The notes beneath the pieces were generated by a model that saw only the letters and a program-made list of their open reading frames with translations, was not told the origin of the DNA and ran no database searches. Source: an uncultured Lachnospiraceae bacterium (lineage in GTDB: Bacteria; Bacillota; Clostridia; Lachnospirales; Lachnospiraceae). Taken from it: a stretch of 64,000 nt of DNA. The DNA lies in assembly GCA_910583835.1 (NCBI GenBank), contig CAJTYM010000014.1:18742-82741 (forward strand), written 5' to 3'. Below, one piece after another: positions 43,834 through 52,535 of this stretch (the first letter of the stretch is position 1; each line of letters starts with the position of its first letter). The position numbers were made by a program, and so were the translations under genes.

Positions 43834-45024
43834 TCACCAATTTAAGATTTCAATATCCACCTCAAACACCTGCCGCACATTTTGGCTGTATTCATCCGGC
43901 AAGTTTTTATAAACCTGGTAAAGCCCACGGTTCAGCCCTCCCAGATAAATATAGCTGTTTGTCATGTCAATTCCATATTCCTCCCGCAGCTTTGCGGCGC
44001 ATTTTTGCAGCCCCGCCAAAATATGCTGCTCCATCCTCTGCTCAATCTGGTACTGTTGCCCTACAGAATTTGCCTGCCCGATTTTCAGCCTCCCCTGCCC
44101 AGTTATGGACACGGTCACCACAGGCTGTCCCTTTTCCTGCTCCACGCTTGTCGTCACCCGGATATCGGAAATCTCAGCCACTTCCTCCTTATCCGGCTCA
44201 CAGGTGAAGGTCTCCAGCAAACCCTGGGAAAGAAATGCCTGCATCGCTTCTTCCACCGTAAGCATTCCGCGGTACTCAAAATTTTCAATTGCCGCATAGC
44301 CGCTGACCGCAGGACGCTTGCCCTGCTCCGTCAAAACCGGAATCAGCAGCAGTTCATTCTGGTTGTGCCACTGGTTAATCAGGCTGCCTACTGTAGCTAT
44401 TTTTTTCTGGCTGAAATCTTTCTGGCTCTCTAACATTTCTTCCAGATATGTGCCCATGGAACCTTCTGTCTCCTCCGTGAGCGTAAGGATTTCAGCCGCC
44501 GAGCTGCTGCCGACAAACAAACTGATATTTCTGGCTGCACGCTCCTGCTGTTCCCAGGCAAGCAGCAGATTCCGCAGACGCTTAGGCTCTGAAATCAAAT
44601 TTTCCCCCACCACCACCGCTTTCAGATGATTGTAGTCGAGGATACGGTTGGTATTATTTTCGTATGATTTTTCCACATGGAACAAATCATCGCCCTCTAA
44701 GGACATTGCCATCGGCGTATCCACGGTCTTGCCTTTCTCCGATATCTGGGCAAGGTCCGGGAAATCAAAGCTGACTACCAGCTTCGGCTCCGTCTCTGTT
44801 TCCACGTCTTTTACTTTCGTTTCCATTCCTTCCGCCTCTTTCCCGCCGGCTTTTTCTTTCGTTTCCATTCCTTCCGTCTCTTCTCCACCTGCTTTTGCTG
44901 ACGCTCCCTGCAAGTCTATGCCAACCGCCAGCGGAAAGCTGCGCTGTTCCAGTTCCACCGACTCGCAGCCGCCCAAAAAAATCATTGCCAGAAATGCCGC
45001 CGCCAAAATCCTACTCTTTCGCAT
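43834..45024 (-). CDS. Spore germinant receptor lipoprotein subunit, GerC family
   Basis: A 396-residue Ger(x)C lipoprotein with signal peptide and lipobox LGGC (Cys20). The N-terminal domain has the family start SFPLAVGIDLQ, and the C-terminal domain ends with LPDEYSQNVRQVFEVDIEI. Together with the A and B subunits it forms a nutrient germinant receptor in the spore inner membrane. An insertion at about residues 43-82, right after the first strand, is a 14-residue unit repeated twice and rich in Glu/Lys (GGKEAEGMETK). It is encoded by a 42-bp DNA duplication and is unlike normal family members. Start overlaps the B-subunit stop by 14 bp. Confidence 0.93.
   Translation of the reverse strand: MRKSRILAAAFLAMIFLGGCESVELEQRSFPLAVGIDLQGASAKAGGEETEGMETKEKAGGKEAEGMETKVKDVETETEPKLVVSFDFPDLAQISEKGKTVDTPMAMSLEGDDLFHVEKSYENNTNRILDYNHLKAVVVGENLISEPKRLRNLLLAWEQQERAARNISLFVGSSSAAEILTLTEETEGSMGTYLEEMLESQKDFSQKKIATVGSLINQWHNQNELLLIPVLTEQGKRPAVSGYAAIENFEYRGMLTVEEAMQAFLSQGLLETFTCEPDKEEVAEISDIRVTTSVEQEKGQPVVTVSITGQGRLKIGQANSVGQQYQIEQRMEQHILAGLQKCAAKLREEYGIDMTNSYIYLGGLNRGLYQVYKNLPDEYSQNVRQVFEVDIEILNW
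44814..44897. repeat. Two-copy 42-bp tandem repeat inside gerC
   Basis: The units 44814-44855 and 44856-44897 differ at only a few positions and are in frame (14 codons), so copy number can change without breaking the gene. They encode the Glu/Lys-rich insertion of the GerC lipoprotein. Confidence 0.8.
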
Positions 45025-46132
45025 CCGCTTCTACCTCCTTTCCCATCTTCCTGCCTGTCTTAACCTGATTTACAAGCAGCAGAATCAGCAAAATCAAAAA
45101 CATGCCCGGCAGTGCGATACAGTACTGGTAAATCCCAAAAATTTCTGCCAAAAATTGATGCTCAAACAAGCCTTTGCCCACGAAAAAAGCAAGCAATGCC
45201 ACGAGATACAGGCTGTAATGGTGTTTCGTTTCATGGCACAATTCTTTCAGCACCAAACTTCCCTGAAAAATCCCTGTATTCAGGAGGGCGAACAGCGCAA
45301 AAAACCATACCGCCGTCATCAGCACATCCTGCCTGGTAAAAAATCCTCCCGGCAGATTAATCATCCCCATCAAGGTAAGGATGGGACGCTTCAATACTCC
45401 CATGGCATTCTGTCCAAATGCGCCCAGAATTACAAGATAAATAAAAATATTTAACAATGTTGCCGCCAGCAGTGAATCGCGCCCGCAAGCTGCCAATTTC
45501 TCTGGATTTCTGCTAAACGGCTTTAAGAACAGCAAAGCACTGAGCGGCAGCAGCAAAATCAATACGGATGTACTGCCTCTTAACAGCTGTACTCCATCGG
45601 AGGCTACAATCGGCGTCCAATAGGACGTGTTTATCTCCGGGATTGCCATAATCAGCATTAAGAGCAGCGGTACTCCCAGAAACCAGAAAATAATCTCATA
45701 CACCCTCGCCCTGCCCTCAATACCGCGGATACTGCCATAAACTGCCAGCAGCAGCAGCAAGATGCCGATTCCCAGAAAAGATCCTTCCGGCAGCAGCCAG
45801 CTGAGAGTCAATGTCGTCAGTTCGAACAGCACATACCCAGACAAGGTTACAAAATATAAGAAATAAAATACCATAAACACATCTGAAATAATCTGCCCCA
45901 CTGTGTCTTTCATGTAACTGTAAAAGTCCGCATCCATATGTTTCAAGTTGGCGCCCATCAACCACAGAAGCACTGCTCCGCCCGCCATGCCTAACAACAG
46001 GCAGAAAATTCCGTCCGCCCCCGTCATGGCAGAAAAAATCCCCGGAAGCACCAGGCTGCTGATGCCAAAAATATCCAAGACAAAAAGCCTTCTTATCTGC
46101 CGTAACGATATTTTCCAATTATCTGCAAACAT
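45011..46132 (-). CDS. Spore germination permease-like subunit, GerB family
   Basis: A 373-residue protein with about ten TM segments, of the APC-superfamily endospore germination permease type. N-terminal features include LFVLDIFGISSLVLPG, and later IFWFLGVPLLLMLIMA. It binds the germinant and forms the channel-like part of the Ger receptor. The gene lies 8 bp after the A-subunit stop and overlaps the C-subunit start. Confidence 0.93.
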   Translation of the reverse strand: MFADNWKISLRQIRRLFVLDIFGISSLVLPGIFSAMTGADGIFCLLLGMAGGAVLLWLMGANLKHMDADFYSYMKDTVGQIISDVFMVFYFLYFVTLSGYVLFELTTLTLSWLLPEGSFLGIGILLLLLAVYGSIRGIEGRARVYEIIFWFLGVPLLLMLIMAIPEINTSYWTPIVASDGVQLLRGSTSVLILLLPLSALLFLKPFSRNPEKLAACGRDSLLAATLLNIFIYLVILGAFGQNAMGVLKRPILTLMGMINLPGGFFTRQDVLMTAVWFFALFALLNTGIFQGSLVLKELCHETKHHYSLYLVALLAFFVGKGLFEHQFLAEIFGIYQYCIALPGMFLILLILLLVNQVKTGRKMGKEVEADAKE

Positions 46133-46140
46133 ATTTCCAG

Positions 46141-47652
46141 CTATTTCCCCTCTCTGTATCTTTTTTCTTCCTCATTGAATTTCAGCCTGATACGCGCACC
46201 TCCTCTGGTATAAATGGGACGTCTCTTTAAGAAATCCAACGGAAGCCGAAGGAACGTATCGCGCTCATCCTGATATCCGTTCAAATCCGCCCCCACAAAC
46301 GGCGCAAGATAAGGAATGCCAAAACTTTCCAGGTGGGACAGATGAATCAGCACTGCCAAAAGCCCCAGCAGGAAACCGAAAAATCCCAGGGAACCGCAGA
46401 GGAAGATAAACATGAATTTGAGAATCCGAAAGGAAGTGGCAAATTCCTCATTGGGCACGGCAAAGGAACACAGCGCCGTCAGCGCCACCACAATCACCAC
46501 AATCGGGCTGACAATATTGGCATCTACCGCTGCCTGACCGATAATCAGCCCGCCGACAATGCCAATCGTATTTCCATTTGCCCCTGGCAGACGCACGCCG
46601 GCTTCCCGCAATAATTCAAATGCAATTTCCATGATGAACACTTCCACCATTGCCGGAAAGGGAACCCCCTGCCTGGAAGCCGCCAATGACAGAAGCAAAT
46701 CTGTGGGCAGGATCTGGGTGTGGAAATTCGTCATTGCCAGGTACAATCCCGGAAAAACCATCGCCAAAAAGGATGCCACATAACGCAAAATCCTGGTAAA
46801 AGAAGCAATCTCCCAACGGCTGTAATAGTCATCGCTTGTCTGGATAAACGTGTTGTAAGTCGTGGGCAGAATCAGCGCTACTGGGGAGTTATCCGACAGC
46901 AGGACAATCCTGCCCTCAAGGATAGCCATGGCAGCGCGGTCCGGGCGCTGGGTGGTCTGAAACTGCGGAAAAGGAGAATATTTGCGCCGCTCCGTGAGCT
47001 GCTCAATAATCCCGCTGTCCAGTGCGCCGTCAATCTCAAATTCCTGCAGCCGTCTTTCTATCTCCTCCAGTATCTCCGGGTGGATTAAATCTTTCATATA
47101 GACAAGGTCAACATTGGTATTCGTGCGTCTGCCTGCAAAACTTTCCCTCACTTTCACATGCGGGCTGCGCAGACGCTTGCGGATTAACGCCGTATTTATC
47201 TTGACGGATTCCGAAAATCCCTCATTAGAGCCGCGGATGACCTTTTCCGATTCCGTCTCATACACGCCTCTGCCCGGATAGCCCTTGTCTGGGATTTTCA
47301 ACGCTTTATTATAGCCCTCCAGGAACACCAGCGCATCCCCGGTGAGCATTCCCTGGGCTGCATCCTCAATCGTCTCAAAAGGCGGAGAATCTGAAATATC
47401 GAAGACGTTGTCCCTGACATACGCCGCAAGGTCCTCCTCTGGCAGCGTGCGCAATTTTCCCAGGAACTTGCCCACCGCCGAATCTTTCCAGTCCACGCTG
47501 CTGACCGCCACTTCAATATAGGCAATATAACACTCGCTCTTTAAATTCTTTCCGACCTTTATCTTCCGCTTTTTGATATCTGCACAATCGGAAAACAATT
47601 CCTCAAAATTTTTAATATTTTCCTGCAAATCAGGAACAATCTGCATCGGCAT
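46141..47652 (-). CDS. Spore germinant receptor A subunit, GerA family
   Basis: A 503-residue GerA-family protein. A soluble N-terminal domain (about 1-265) carries GSNEGFSESVKINTALIRKR and SDNSPVALILP. It is followed by four or five TM segments (about 285-460) with the conserved PAMVEVFIMEIAFELLREAG stretch, and a basic C-terminus. A subunits oligomerise and are proposed to form ion channels on germinant binding. First gene of the gerA-B-C operon; AGGAGG-like site upstream of the ATG. Confidence 0.95.
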   Translation of the reverse strand: MPMQIVPDLQENIKNFEELFSDCADIKKRKIKVGKNLKSECYIAYIEVAVSSVDWKDSAVGKFLGKLRTLPEEDLAAYVRDNVFDISDSPPFETIEDAAQGMLTGDALVFLEGYNKALKIPDKGYPGRGVYETESEKVIRGSNEGFSESVKINTALIRKRLRSPHVKVRESFAGRRTNTNVDLVYMKDLIHPEILEEIERRLQEFEIDGALDSGIIEQLTERRKYSPFPQFQTTQRPDRAAMAILEGRIVLLSDNSPVALILPTTYNTFIQTSDDYYSRWEIASFTRILRYVASFLAMVFPGLYLAMTNFHTQILPTDLLLSLAASRQGVPFPAMVEVFIMEIAFELLREAGVRLPGANGNTIGIVGGLIIGQAAVDANIVSPIVVIVVALTALCSFAVPNEEFATSFRILKFMFIFLCGSLGFFGFLLGLLAVLIHLSHLESFGIPYLAPFVGADLNGYQDERDTFLRLPLDFLKRRPIYTRGGARIRLKFNEEEKRYREGK

Positions 47653-47685
47653 AAATCCCTCCTAAATTATCTTAATAGGAAATGC

Positions 47686-47716
47686 ACTTTCACGCGTTAG
47701 CATGACAAGGTCTTTC
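47686..47716. repeat. Dispersed 31-bp repeat, copy 1
   Basis: A 31-bp element starting ACTTTCACGC and containing TGACAAGGTC matches a second copy at 63902-63932 with three mismatches. Flanking AT-rich blocks (CTTATAAGAT-like) are also similar. It lies between gerA and ispE. Confidence 0.65.
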
Positions 47717-47725
47717 CTATAAGAT

Positions 47726-47751
47726 AAAAAAGGATAAGCATAGGCTTACCC
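47726..47751 (-). terminator. Terminator after ispE
   Basis: On the minus strand GGGTAAGC (47751-47744) pairs with GCTTATCC (47739-47732, one G-U pair), followed by six T residues. It separates ispE from the ger operon. Confidence 0.65.
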
Positions 47752-47850
47752 TTTATTTACTCCATTGCTATTATTTTTTCCGAAATTTTCCTTTTTATCC
47801 CTTTTTCTGAAATTTTTATCTAATGAAATAATAATTAAATCAGCGTTTCC

Positions 47851-48720
47851 CTAATTCCTGTTATATATGCCCGTCAGATATACCTGCTTTGCCAGACCTC
47901 CCTCGCGCATTTTCGTATATGCGTGCATTGCCAGCTCATTATCGTCAAACAGCCCAAACACCGTGGGCCCGCTGCCGCTCATCATGGCATTTAATGCACC
48001 CAGCTGCAGCATCTCCTCACGTATCCTGGCAATCACCGGATAATTGGGAATTGTCACCGTCTCCAGTACATTCCCCATATAGAAAGCAATCTTATATAAA
48101 TTCGCCTCCTTGATTCCTTCCAGCAGCCTGTCAATCCGCGGATGCTTTTCAATCTCAGCCAATTTCAAATTCTCATAAACAAACTTCGTAGAAACACTGA
48201 TTGGCGGCTTTGCCACCAGCACACGGCAGGAGGGCATGGGCGGCAGCGGCGCAAGTTTCTCGCCAATTCCCTCGGCAAGGACCGTCCCCCTCAGAATGCA
48301 ATACGGCACGTCCGCCCCGATTTGCACACCGCGCTCCATCAGCTGTTTCTTTGACAGATTAAGATGGAACATCCGATTGATGCCATACAATACTGCCGCC
48401 GCATCGGAGCTTCCTCCTGCCATTCCTGCCGCAACCGGGATAAATTTCTGCAAATCAATAAACACGCCCTCTTGCACCTGAAATTCGTCCATCAGTAATT
48501 TTGCCGCACGGTAAGCCAGATTTCCCTCATCCTCCGGCACAAAGAACAGATTGCTTTTGAGGCGGATTCCCGGCTCCTTTGTCTTTTTTATGGTTATCTT
48601 GTCATACATCCTCAGCGTCTGCATAATCATACGGACCTCGTGGTAACCATCCTCCCTGCGCCGCAGCACATCCAGTCCCAAATTAATTTTCGCAAGCGCT
48701 TTCATCCTCATTTCCAACAT
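47851..48720 (-). CDS. ispE: 4-diphosphocytidyl-2-C-methyl-D-erythritol kinase
   Basis: A 289-residue GHMP kinase of the MEP isoprenoid pathway, phosphorylating CDP-methylerythritol. It shows the substrate motif AKINLGLDVLRRREDGYHEV and the ATP-binding loop VAAGMAGGSSDAAAVL, plus the C-terminal MMSGSGPTVFGLF. Start at 48720 with AAGGAGAA upstream; an ATG five codons later is an alternative. Transcribed alone and ended by its own terminator. Confidence 0.96.
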   Translation of the reverse strand: MLEMRMKALAKINLGLDVLRRREDGYHEVRMIMQTLRMYDKITIKKTKEPGIRLKSNLFFVPEDEGNLAYRAAKLLMDEFQVQEGVFIDLQKFIPVAAGMAGGSSDAAAVLYGINRMFHLNLSKKQLMERGVQIGADVPYCILRGTVLAEGIGEKLAPLPPMPSCRVLVAKPPISVSTKFVYENLKLAEIEKHPRIDRLLEGIKEANLYKIAFYMGNVLETVTIPNYPVIARIREEMLQLGALNAMMSGSGPTVFGLFDDNELAMHAYTKMREGGLAKQVYLTGIYNRN

Positions 48721-48890
48721 AGCGTTTCTCCTTCATTTCCCTTCATCTAATGTTTCATTGGTATCACTCATCCAAATATATTGCCATTTTTCCTCCTGTT
48801 TTACTGCTACCTGAATTATACTGTGGGATGGTAAAATATACAAGCAAAATATCCTCTTTCAGGAATCACAAGATTTTTATAAGCCAGTGT

Positions 48891-48916
48891 TAATTTTTTC
48901 CTTCCCCGACCGATAT
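48891..48916 (+). promoter_or_regulatory. Sigma-D/sigma-28-like promoter
   Basis: TAAT (48891-48894) and ACCGATAT (48909-48916) are 14 bp apart. The Gram-positive motility sigma consensus is TAAA, 12-16 bp, GCCGATAT, so the -10 matches 7 of 8 bases. It precedes the 48983 gene by 66 bp. Confidence 0.55.
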
Positions 48917-48982
48917 AAATAATGAGAACTATAAAATAATGGTTACGGACAACCAAATCAGTATGCCAAGGAGGGATACATC

Positions 48983-49558
48983 ATGAGTGTAAACAGTGTA
49001 AATGCTACAACCGCATATACCCCAAATTATCAGAATACTTACAACACTACTGCAAAGGCTGAGGAAGAGAAGAAATCAAAAGACGAGGGCGTTGTATATC
49101 AGAAAGGCACCTCTTCTACCAAAGCTACCTACGCTAAGGAAGATGTAGTTGCACGTTTAAAGAAAGATGCCGAAGACAGGACTTCCCAGCTGAGAAGCCT
49201 GGTACAGCAGATGATGGGCAACCAGGGGAACAGAATCGGACAGGCAGACGACATGTGGCGTTTCCTTGCCAAAGGTGACTTCACCGTTACCCCCGATGTA
49301 AAGGCTCAGGCTCAGAAGGATATCGCAGACGACGGATACTGGGGTGTGAACCAGACTTCTGACCGTATCATCGAATTTGCAAAGGCTCTGGTTGGAGATG
49401 ATCCCGAGAAAGCTGAGCAGATGCGCGCCGCTTTCGAGAAAGGCTTTAAGGCAGCTACCAAGTCCTGGGGACAGAAACTCCCAGATATTTCCCAGAGAAC
49501 TTACGATGCTGTTATGTCTAAGTTTGACGACTGGGCAGGCGTAGAAACAAAAGCTTAA
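48983..49558 (+). CDS. Conserved-looking soluble protein behind a motility-type promoter
   Basis: A 191-residue protein without signal peptide or TM. A flexible Asn/Thr/Tyr-rich N-terminus (about 1-45) leads to a helical domain (about 50-190), with VVARLKKDAEDRTSQLRSLV and DGYWGVNQTSDRIIEFAKAL. Strong AGGAGGGA ribosome site, codon choice that looks biased to highly used codons, and a strong terminator all point to high expression. The promoter suggests coregulation with flagella or chemotaxis. The function is unknown. Confidence 0.75.
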   Translation: MSVNSVNATTAYTPNYQNTYNTTAKAEEEKKSKDEGVVYQKGTSSTKATYAKEDVVARLKKDAEDRTSQLRSLVQQMMGNQGNRIGQADDMWRFLAKGDFTVTPDVKAQAQKDIADDGYWGVNQTSDRIIEFAKALVGDDPEKAEQMRAAFEKGFKAATKSWGQKLPDISQRTYDAVMSKFDDWAGVETKA

Positions 49559-49587
49559 TCCCAAGCTTATTACTCGCAGCAAATCAG

Positions 49588-49633
49588 ACACCCGCTTTCA
49601 CACATGATAGTGCATGGAAGCGGGTGTTTTTTT
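49588..49633 (+). terminator. Rho-independent terminator
   Basis: ACACCCGCTT (49588-49597) and AAGCGGGTGT (49618-49627) form a perfect stem followed by a run of T residues. It ends the preceding 191-residue protein gene. Confidence 0.85.
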
Positions 49634-49732
49634 CTTCAAAAGATCGGAGTGACCAAAGGCAGGAAAGTAAAAAATTACTTTTTGACGCACTGATTTTCAA
49701 AATAACACAACATATACAGAAAGGACGCAATT

Positions 49733-51190
49733 ATGGCAATCATGCTTCTTCTATGCTGTGCCGTCATCCTCTCCTGTATCATAGCAAACCGCTTTTCTAA
49801 CAAATTCGGAATGCCCGCACTGCTGTGCTTCATGGCTCTTGGTATGATATTCGGCTCTGACGGACTGTTTAAGATTTCCTTCAATAATTACCAGATAACA
49901 GAACAGCTCTGTACTATCGCATTAATTTTTATTATGTTTTATGGCGGCTTCGGCACCAAATGGCAGACCGCGCGTCCTGTTGCAGCAAAAGCAGTATTGC
50001 TTTCTACCCTGGGTGTAGTGATCACGGCGATGCTTACCTGCCTCTTCTGCTATCAGGTATTGCACTTTTCTTTTACCGAGAGTTTTCTTATCGGCGCAGT
50101 TTTGAGTTCCACCGATGCAGCTTCCGTCTTTTCCATCCTGCGTTCCAAAAACCTCAATCTGAAACATTCCACCGCGCCGCTTCTGGAAATCGAGAGCGGA
50201 AGCAACGACCCCATGGCATATATGCTGACAATGATAGCCCTCGCCATGATTTCCGGCGACAGCGGCGCTTCCGTGCCTGTCATGCTGCTCACACAGATTG
50301 GGGTAGGCATTGGAATCGGCATTGCCTGCGCCATCCTGGGGATATTTGCCCTCAGGAAAGGCAACATTAACAACAAAATTACGCTTGTACATTTTTTTGA
50401 CGGAATTACGGGGCTTGCCCAGATTTTAATTTTCTTTCTGCTGGGGCTTCTGTCATTTCCGCACCTGCTTCCTAACCTGTTTTTGCCGGCTTTGCTGATT
50501 GCATTGTTTCTGACATTCCTTGCCAGGCCCGCCGCCGTTTTCCTGCTGCTTTTGCCGTTCGGCTCCTCATTGCGGCAATGCCTGCTGGTCGCATGGTCCG
50601 GCTTGCGCGGAGCGGCATCGATTGTATTTGCAATTATGGTCATTGCCAAAGGAACCAGCCTGGAACATGATTTATTCCATATAGTATTTTTTATCTCACT
50701 GCTCTCCGTTGCCATTCAGGGTTCCTTACTGCCAATGGTTGCCAGAAAGCTTGGCATGGTGGACAACAGTTCCGATATCCGTAAAACTTTCAACGACTAT
50801 CAGGATGATTCCGACCTTACGCTGATGCGCATGTATATCCCCAATGGGCATAACTGGCAAAACCGCAAGATAGAGGAAGTCAGCTTTCCCACCGGTTCTC
50901 TCGCCCTGATGATCAAACGTGAAGGAGATACCTTAATTCCGCGCGGCAATACGACAATCCTTGCCGACGATACGCTCATTTTAAGCGTCCCTTCTTACCG
51001 TGGGGAAAATGATGGCAACTTAAAAGAAATCCTCGTTGATTCCGGGCATAACTGGTGCAATTCATCTATTGCGGAACTGAACCTCCCCGAGAATATCCTG
51101 ATTGCCCTCATCAAACGCGGAGATGAGAACATCATTCCTCAGGGCAGCACTGTCATCCATGCAGATGACCGGGTGGTTATCTATAAATAA
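49733..51190 (+). CDS. CPA1-family potassium/proton antiporter with RCK_C domains
   Basis: A 485-residue membrane protein with about 12 TM segments (1-385) in the Na+/H+-exchanger fold. The ion-site region reads VLSSTDAASVFSIL, then LEIESGSNDPMAYML, matching the NhaP2/CvrA subgroup, which exchanges K+ for H+. Two RCK_C/TrkA-C-like domains follow (about 400-485), seen as the repeated pair W-x-x-x-x-I (NGHNWQNRKIEEVSFP and SGHNWCNSSIAELNLP). These bind nucleotides or ions to regulate activity. Start at 49733, preceded by AAAGGA. Monocistronic. Confidence 0.9.
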   Translation: MAIMLLLCCAVILSCIIANRFSNKFGMPALLCFMALGMIFGSDGLFKISFNNYQITEQLCTIALIFIMFYGGFGTKWQTARPVAAKAVLLSTLGVVITAMLTCLFCYQVLHFSFTESFLIGAVLSSTDAASVFSILRSKNLNLKHSTAPLLEIESGSNDPMAYMLTMIALAMISGDSGASVPVMLLTQIGVGIGIGIACAILGIFALRKGNINNKITLVHFFDGITGLAQILIFFLLGLLSFPHLLPNLFLPALLIALFLTFLARPAAVFLLLLPFGSSLRQCLLVAWSGLRGAASIVFAIMVIAKGTSLEHDLFHIVFFISLLSVAIQGSLLPMVARKLGMVDNSSDIRKTFNDYQDDSDLTLMRMYIPNGHNWQNRKIEEVSFPTGSLALMIKREGDTLIPRGNTTILADDTLILSVPSYRGENDGNLKEILVDSGHNWCNSSIAELNLPENILIALIKRGDENIIPQGSTVIHADDRVVIYK

Positions 51191-51340
51191 CATCGCCCGG
51201 AGGAATCACAACGGCAAGGAAATCTTATTTGAAAATTAATCTTTGTGCCGCAATAGGTATTTTCATAGACTTTACTAATTGGATATGCTATACTCATAAA
51301 TACCCAAACCAGAACTGCCGCACAGAAGGAGGGTAACATA

Positions 51341-51844
51341 ATGACTGATAATGAATTACTGTTAGCCATTGCTGATATAATGGACAAGAAACTCGATGCA
51401 AGACTAACACCAATTGAAACTGACATTCATGACTTGAAAACCGACATTCAGTCCATGAAAGCTGACATCCTGGACATGAAGGCTGACATCCTGGACTTAC
51501 AGAACGATGTCCGCTTTATCAAAGCTGACATTCAGTCCATGAAGGCTGACATCCTGGACTTACAGAACGATGTCCGCTTCATGAAGGCTGACATCCTGGA
51601 CATGAAAGCTGATATTCAATCCATGAAAACCCAAATCATTGACATTCAAAACGATATTCAGTCTATACATTTAACTCAGGAAAACATTATCCTGCCGCGA
51701 TTGAATACCATCGAATCCTGTTATACTACTACATATACTCGTTATAAAAGTTATGCGGATAAAATGGAAGCTGCTTTCGTTGACATTGACCTGCTCAAAA
51801 AAGTAGTATCTGAACACAGTGGAAAACTGCAAAAAATTTCTTAG
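51341..51844 (+). CDS. Heptad-repeat coiled-coil protein
   Basis: A 167-residue protein. After about 30 residues, residues 32-109 are eleven heptads such as MKADILD, LQNDVRF and IQSMKAD. They form an unbroken parallel-type coiled coil. The C-terminal 55 residues are helical. The repeats are also conserved at DNA level in 21-bp units, so they arose by recent duplication. No TM or signal. AAGGAGGG precedes the ATG. A structural or adaptor role is plausible; nothing more can be said. Confidence 0.78.
   Translation: MTDNELLLAIADIMDKKLDARLTPIETDIHDLKTDIQSMKADILDMKADILDLQNDVRFIKADIQSMKADILDLQNDVRFMKADILDMKADIQSMKTQIIDIQNDIQSIHLTQENIILPRLNTIESCYTTTYTRYKSYADKMEAAFVDIDLLKKVVSEHSGKLQKIS
51434..51668 (+). 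repeat. 21-bp tandem repeat array encoding heptads
   Basis: Units such as ATGAAGGCTGACATCCTGGAC recur, and a larger block (KADILDLQNDVRF) is itself repeated, so the array shows two levels of duplication. Unit length is a multiple of three, so length variants stay in frame. Confidence 0.8.
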
Positions 51845-51934
51845 TAAAATGCTGATGAAAGCGTTTTCTTAAACTGGAACCGCCAAGCATATATGTTATT
51901 CCATTGCTTGGCGGTTGTCATTTTGGAGCATCTG

Positions 51935-52468
51935 CTATCCGTCCCCTAAAGGTCCTGCTACCCTCCATTTTCCATTTTTTCTATTGCGGGCAAGCGCCCA
52001 TTCAATATCGTCTTTCGCGCCTTTCACCAAGATACCTGAAGACAATATAGGAGAATCATACTTTACCGTGGACTTCGCTTCCAAAATAATAACCTCTTCC
52101 TCTCCTCCAATCCCCATTTCTTCTTTGATTTCTTCGGTTAACCCATAATCAATCCATTCTCTGTATGCTATGCTCTGCAGTTCACTTCCCCACATTTTCA
52201 GGAAGTATTCATTTTTCAATGCGGCAACAGCCTCTAAAAGTTCCTCCTGGCTATATTTTTCAGATTGGTTAAGATGTATTTCTGCATTCCTGACATGTCC
52301 TGTGAAAAATTCAAGGTAGAAAAAAATTATACCAAAAACCAGGAAAACTGCTATAACGCATATTGCTGCTTTGCCTCTCGCGCTTATCCTGCAACTGTTC
52401 TCCTCTTGCTCTTCCCCTACATTCACCCCAGCGCTTTTACTAAATCGTAATAAACCTAAATCTTTCAT
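51935..52468 (-). CDS. Single-TM protein with extracytoplasmic domain
   Basis: A 177-residue protein. Basic cytoplasmic residues 1-35 are followed by a TM (about 38-58, AAICVIAVFLVFGIIFFYL) and an extracytoplasmic alpha/beta domain. The domain ends in the strand pair SGILVKGAKDDIEWALARN and GKWRVAG, similar in style to DUF4829-type domains. The ATG at 52468 has TAGGAGAA upstream. Last gene of the secreted-protein series. Function is unknown. Confidence 0.7.
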   Translation of the reverse strand: MKDLGLLRFSKSAGVNVGEEQEENSCRISARGKAAICVIAVFLVFGIIFFYLEFFTGHVRNAEIHLNQSEKYSQEELLEAVAALKNEYFLKMWGSELQSIAYREWIDYGLTEEIKEEMGIGGEEEVIILEAKSTVKYDSPILSSGILVKGAKDDIEWALARNRKNGKWRVAGPLGDG

Positions 52469-52535
52469 TAATAATTCTCCTAAATTCCTAATACAATGCA
52501 AAGAAACATACTACATCTCTCTCACTTTACCAATA

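Noticed and set aside
51434..51668. Possible CRISPR array
   Set aside because: The repeats are 21-bp in-frame heptad codons with no unique spacers and lie inside a gene.
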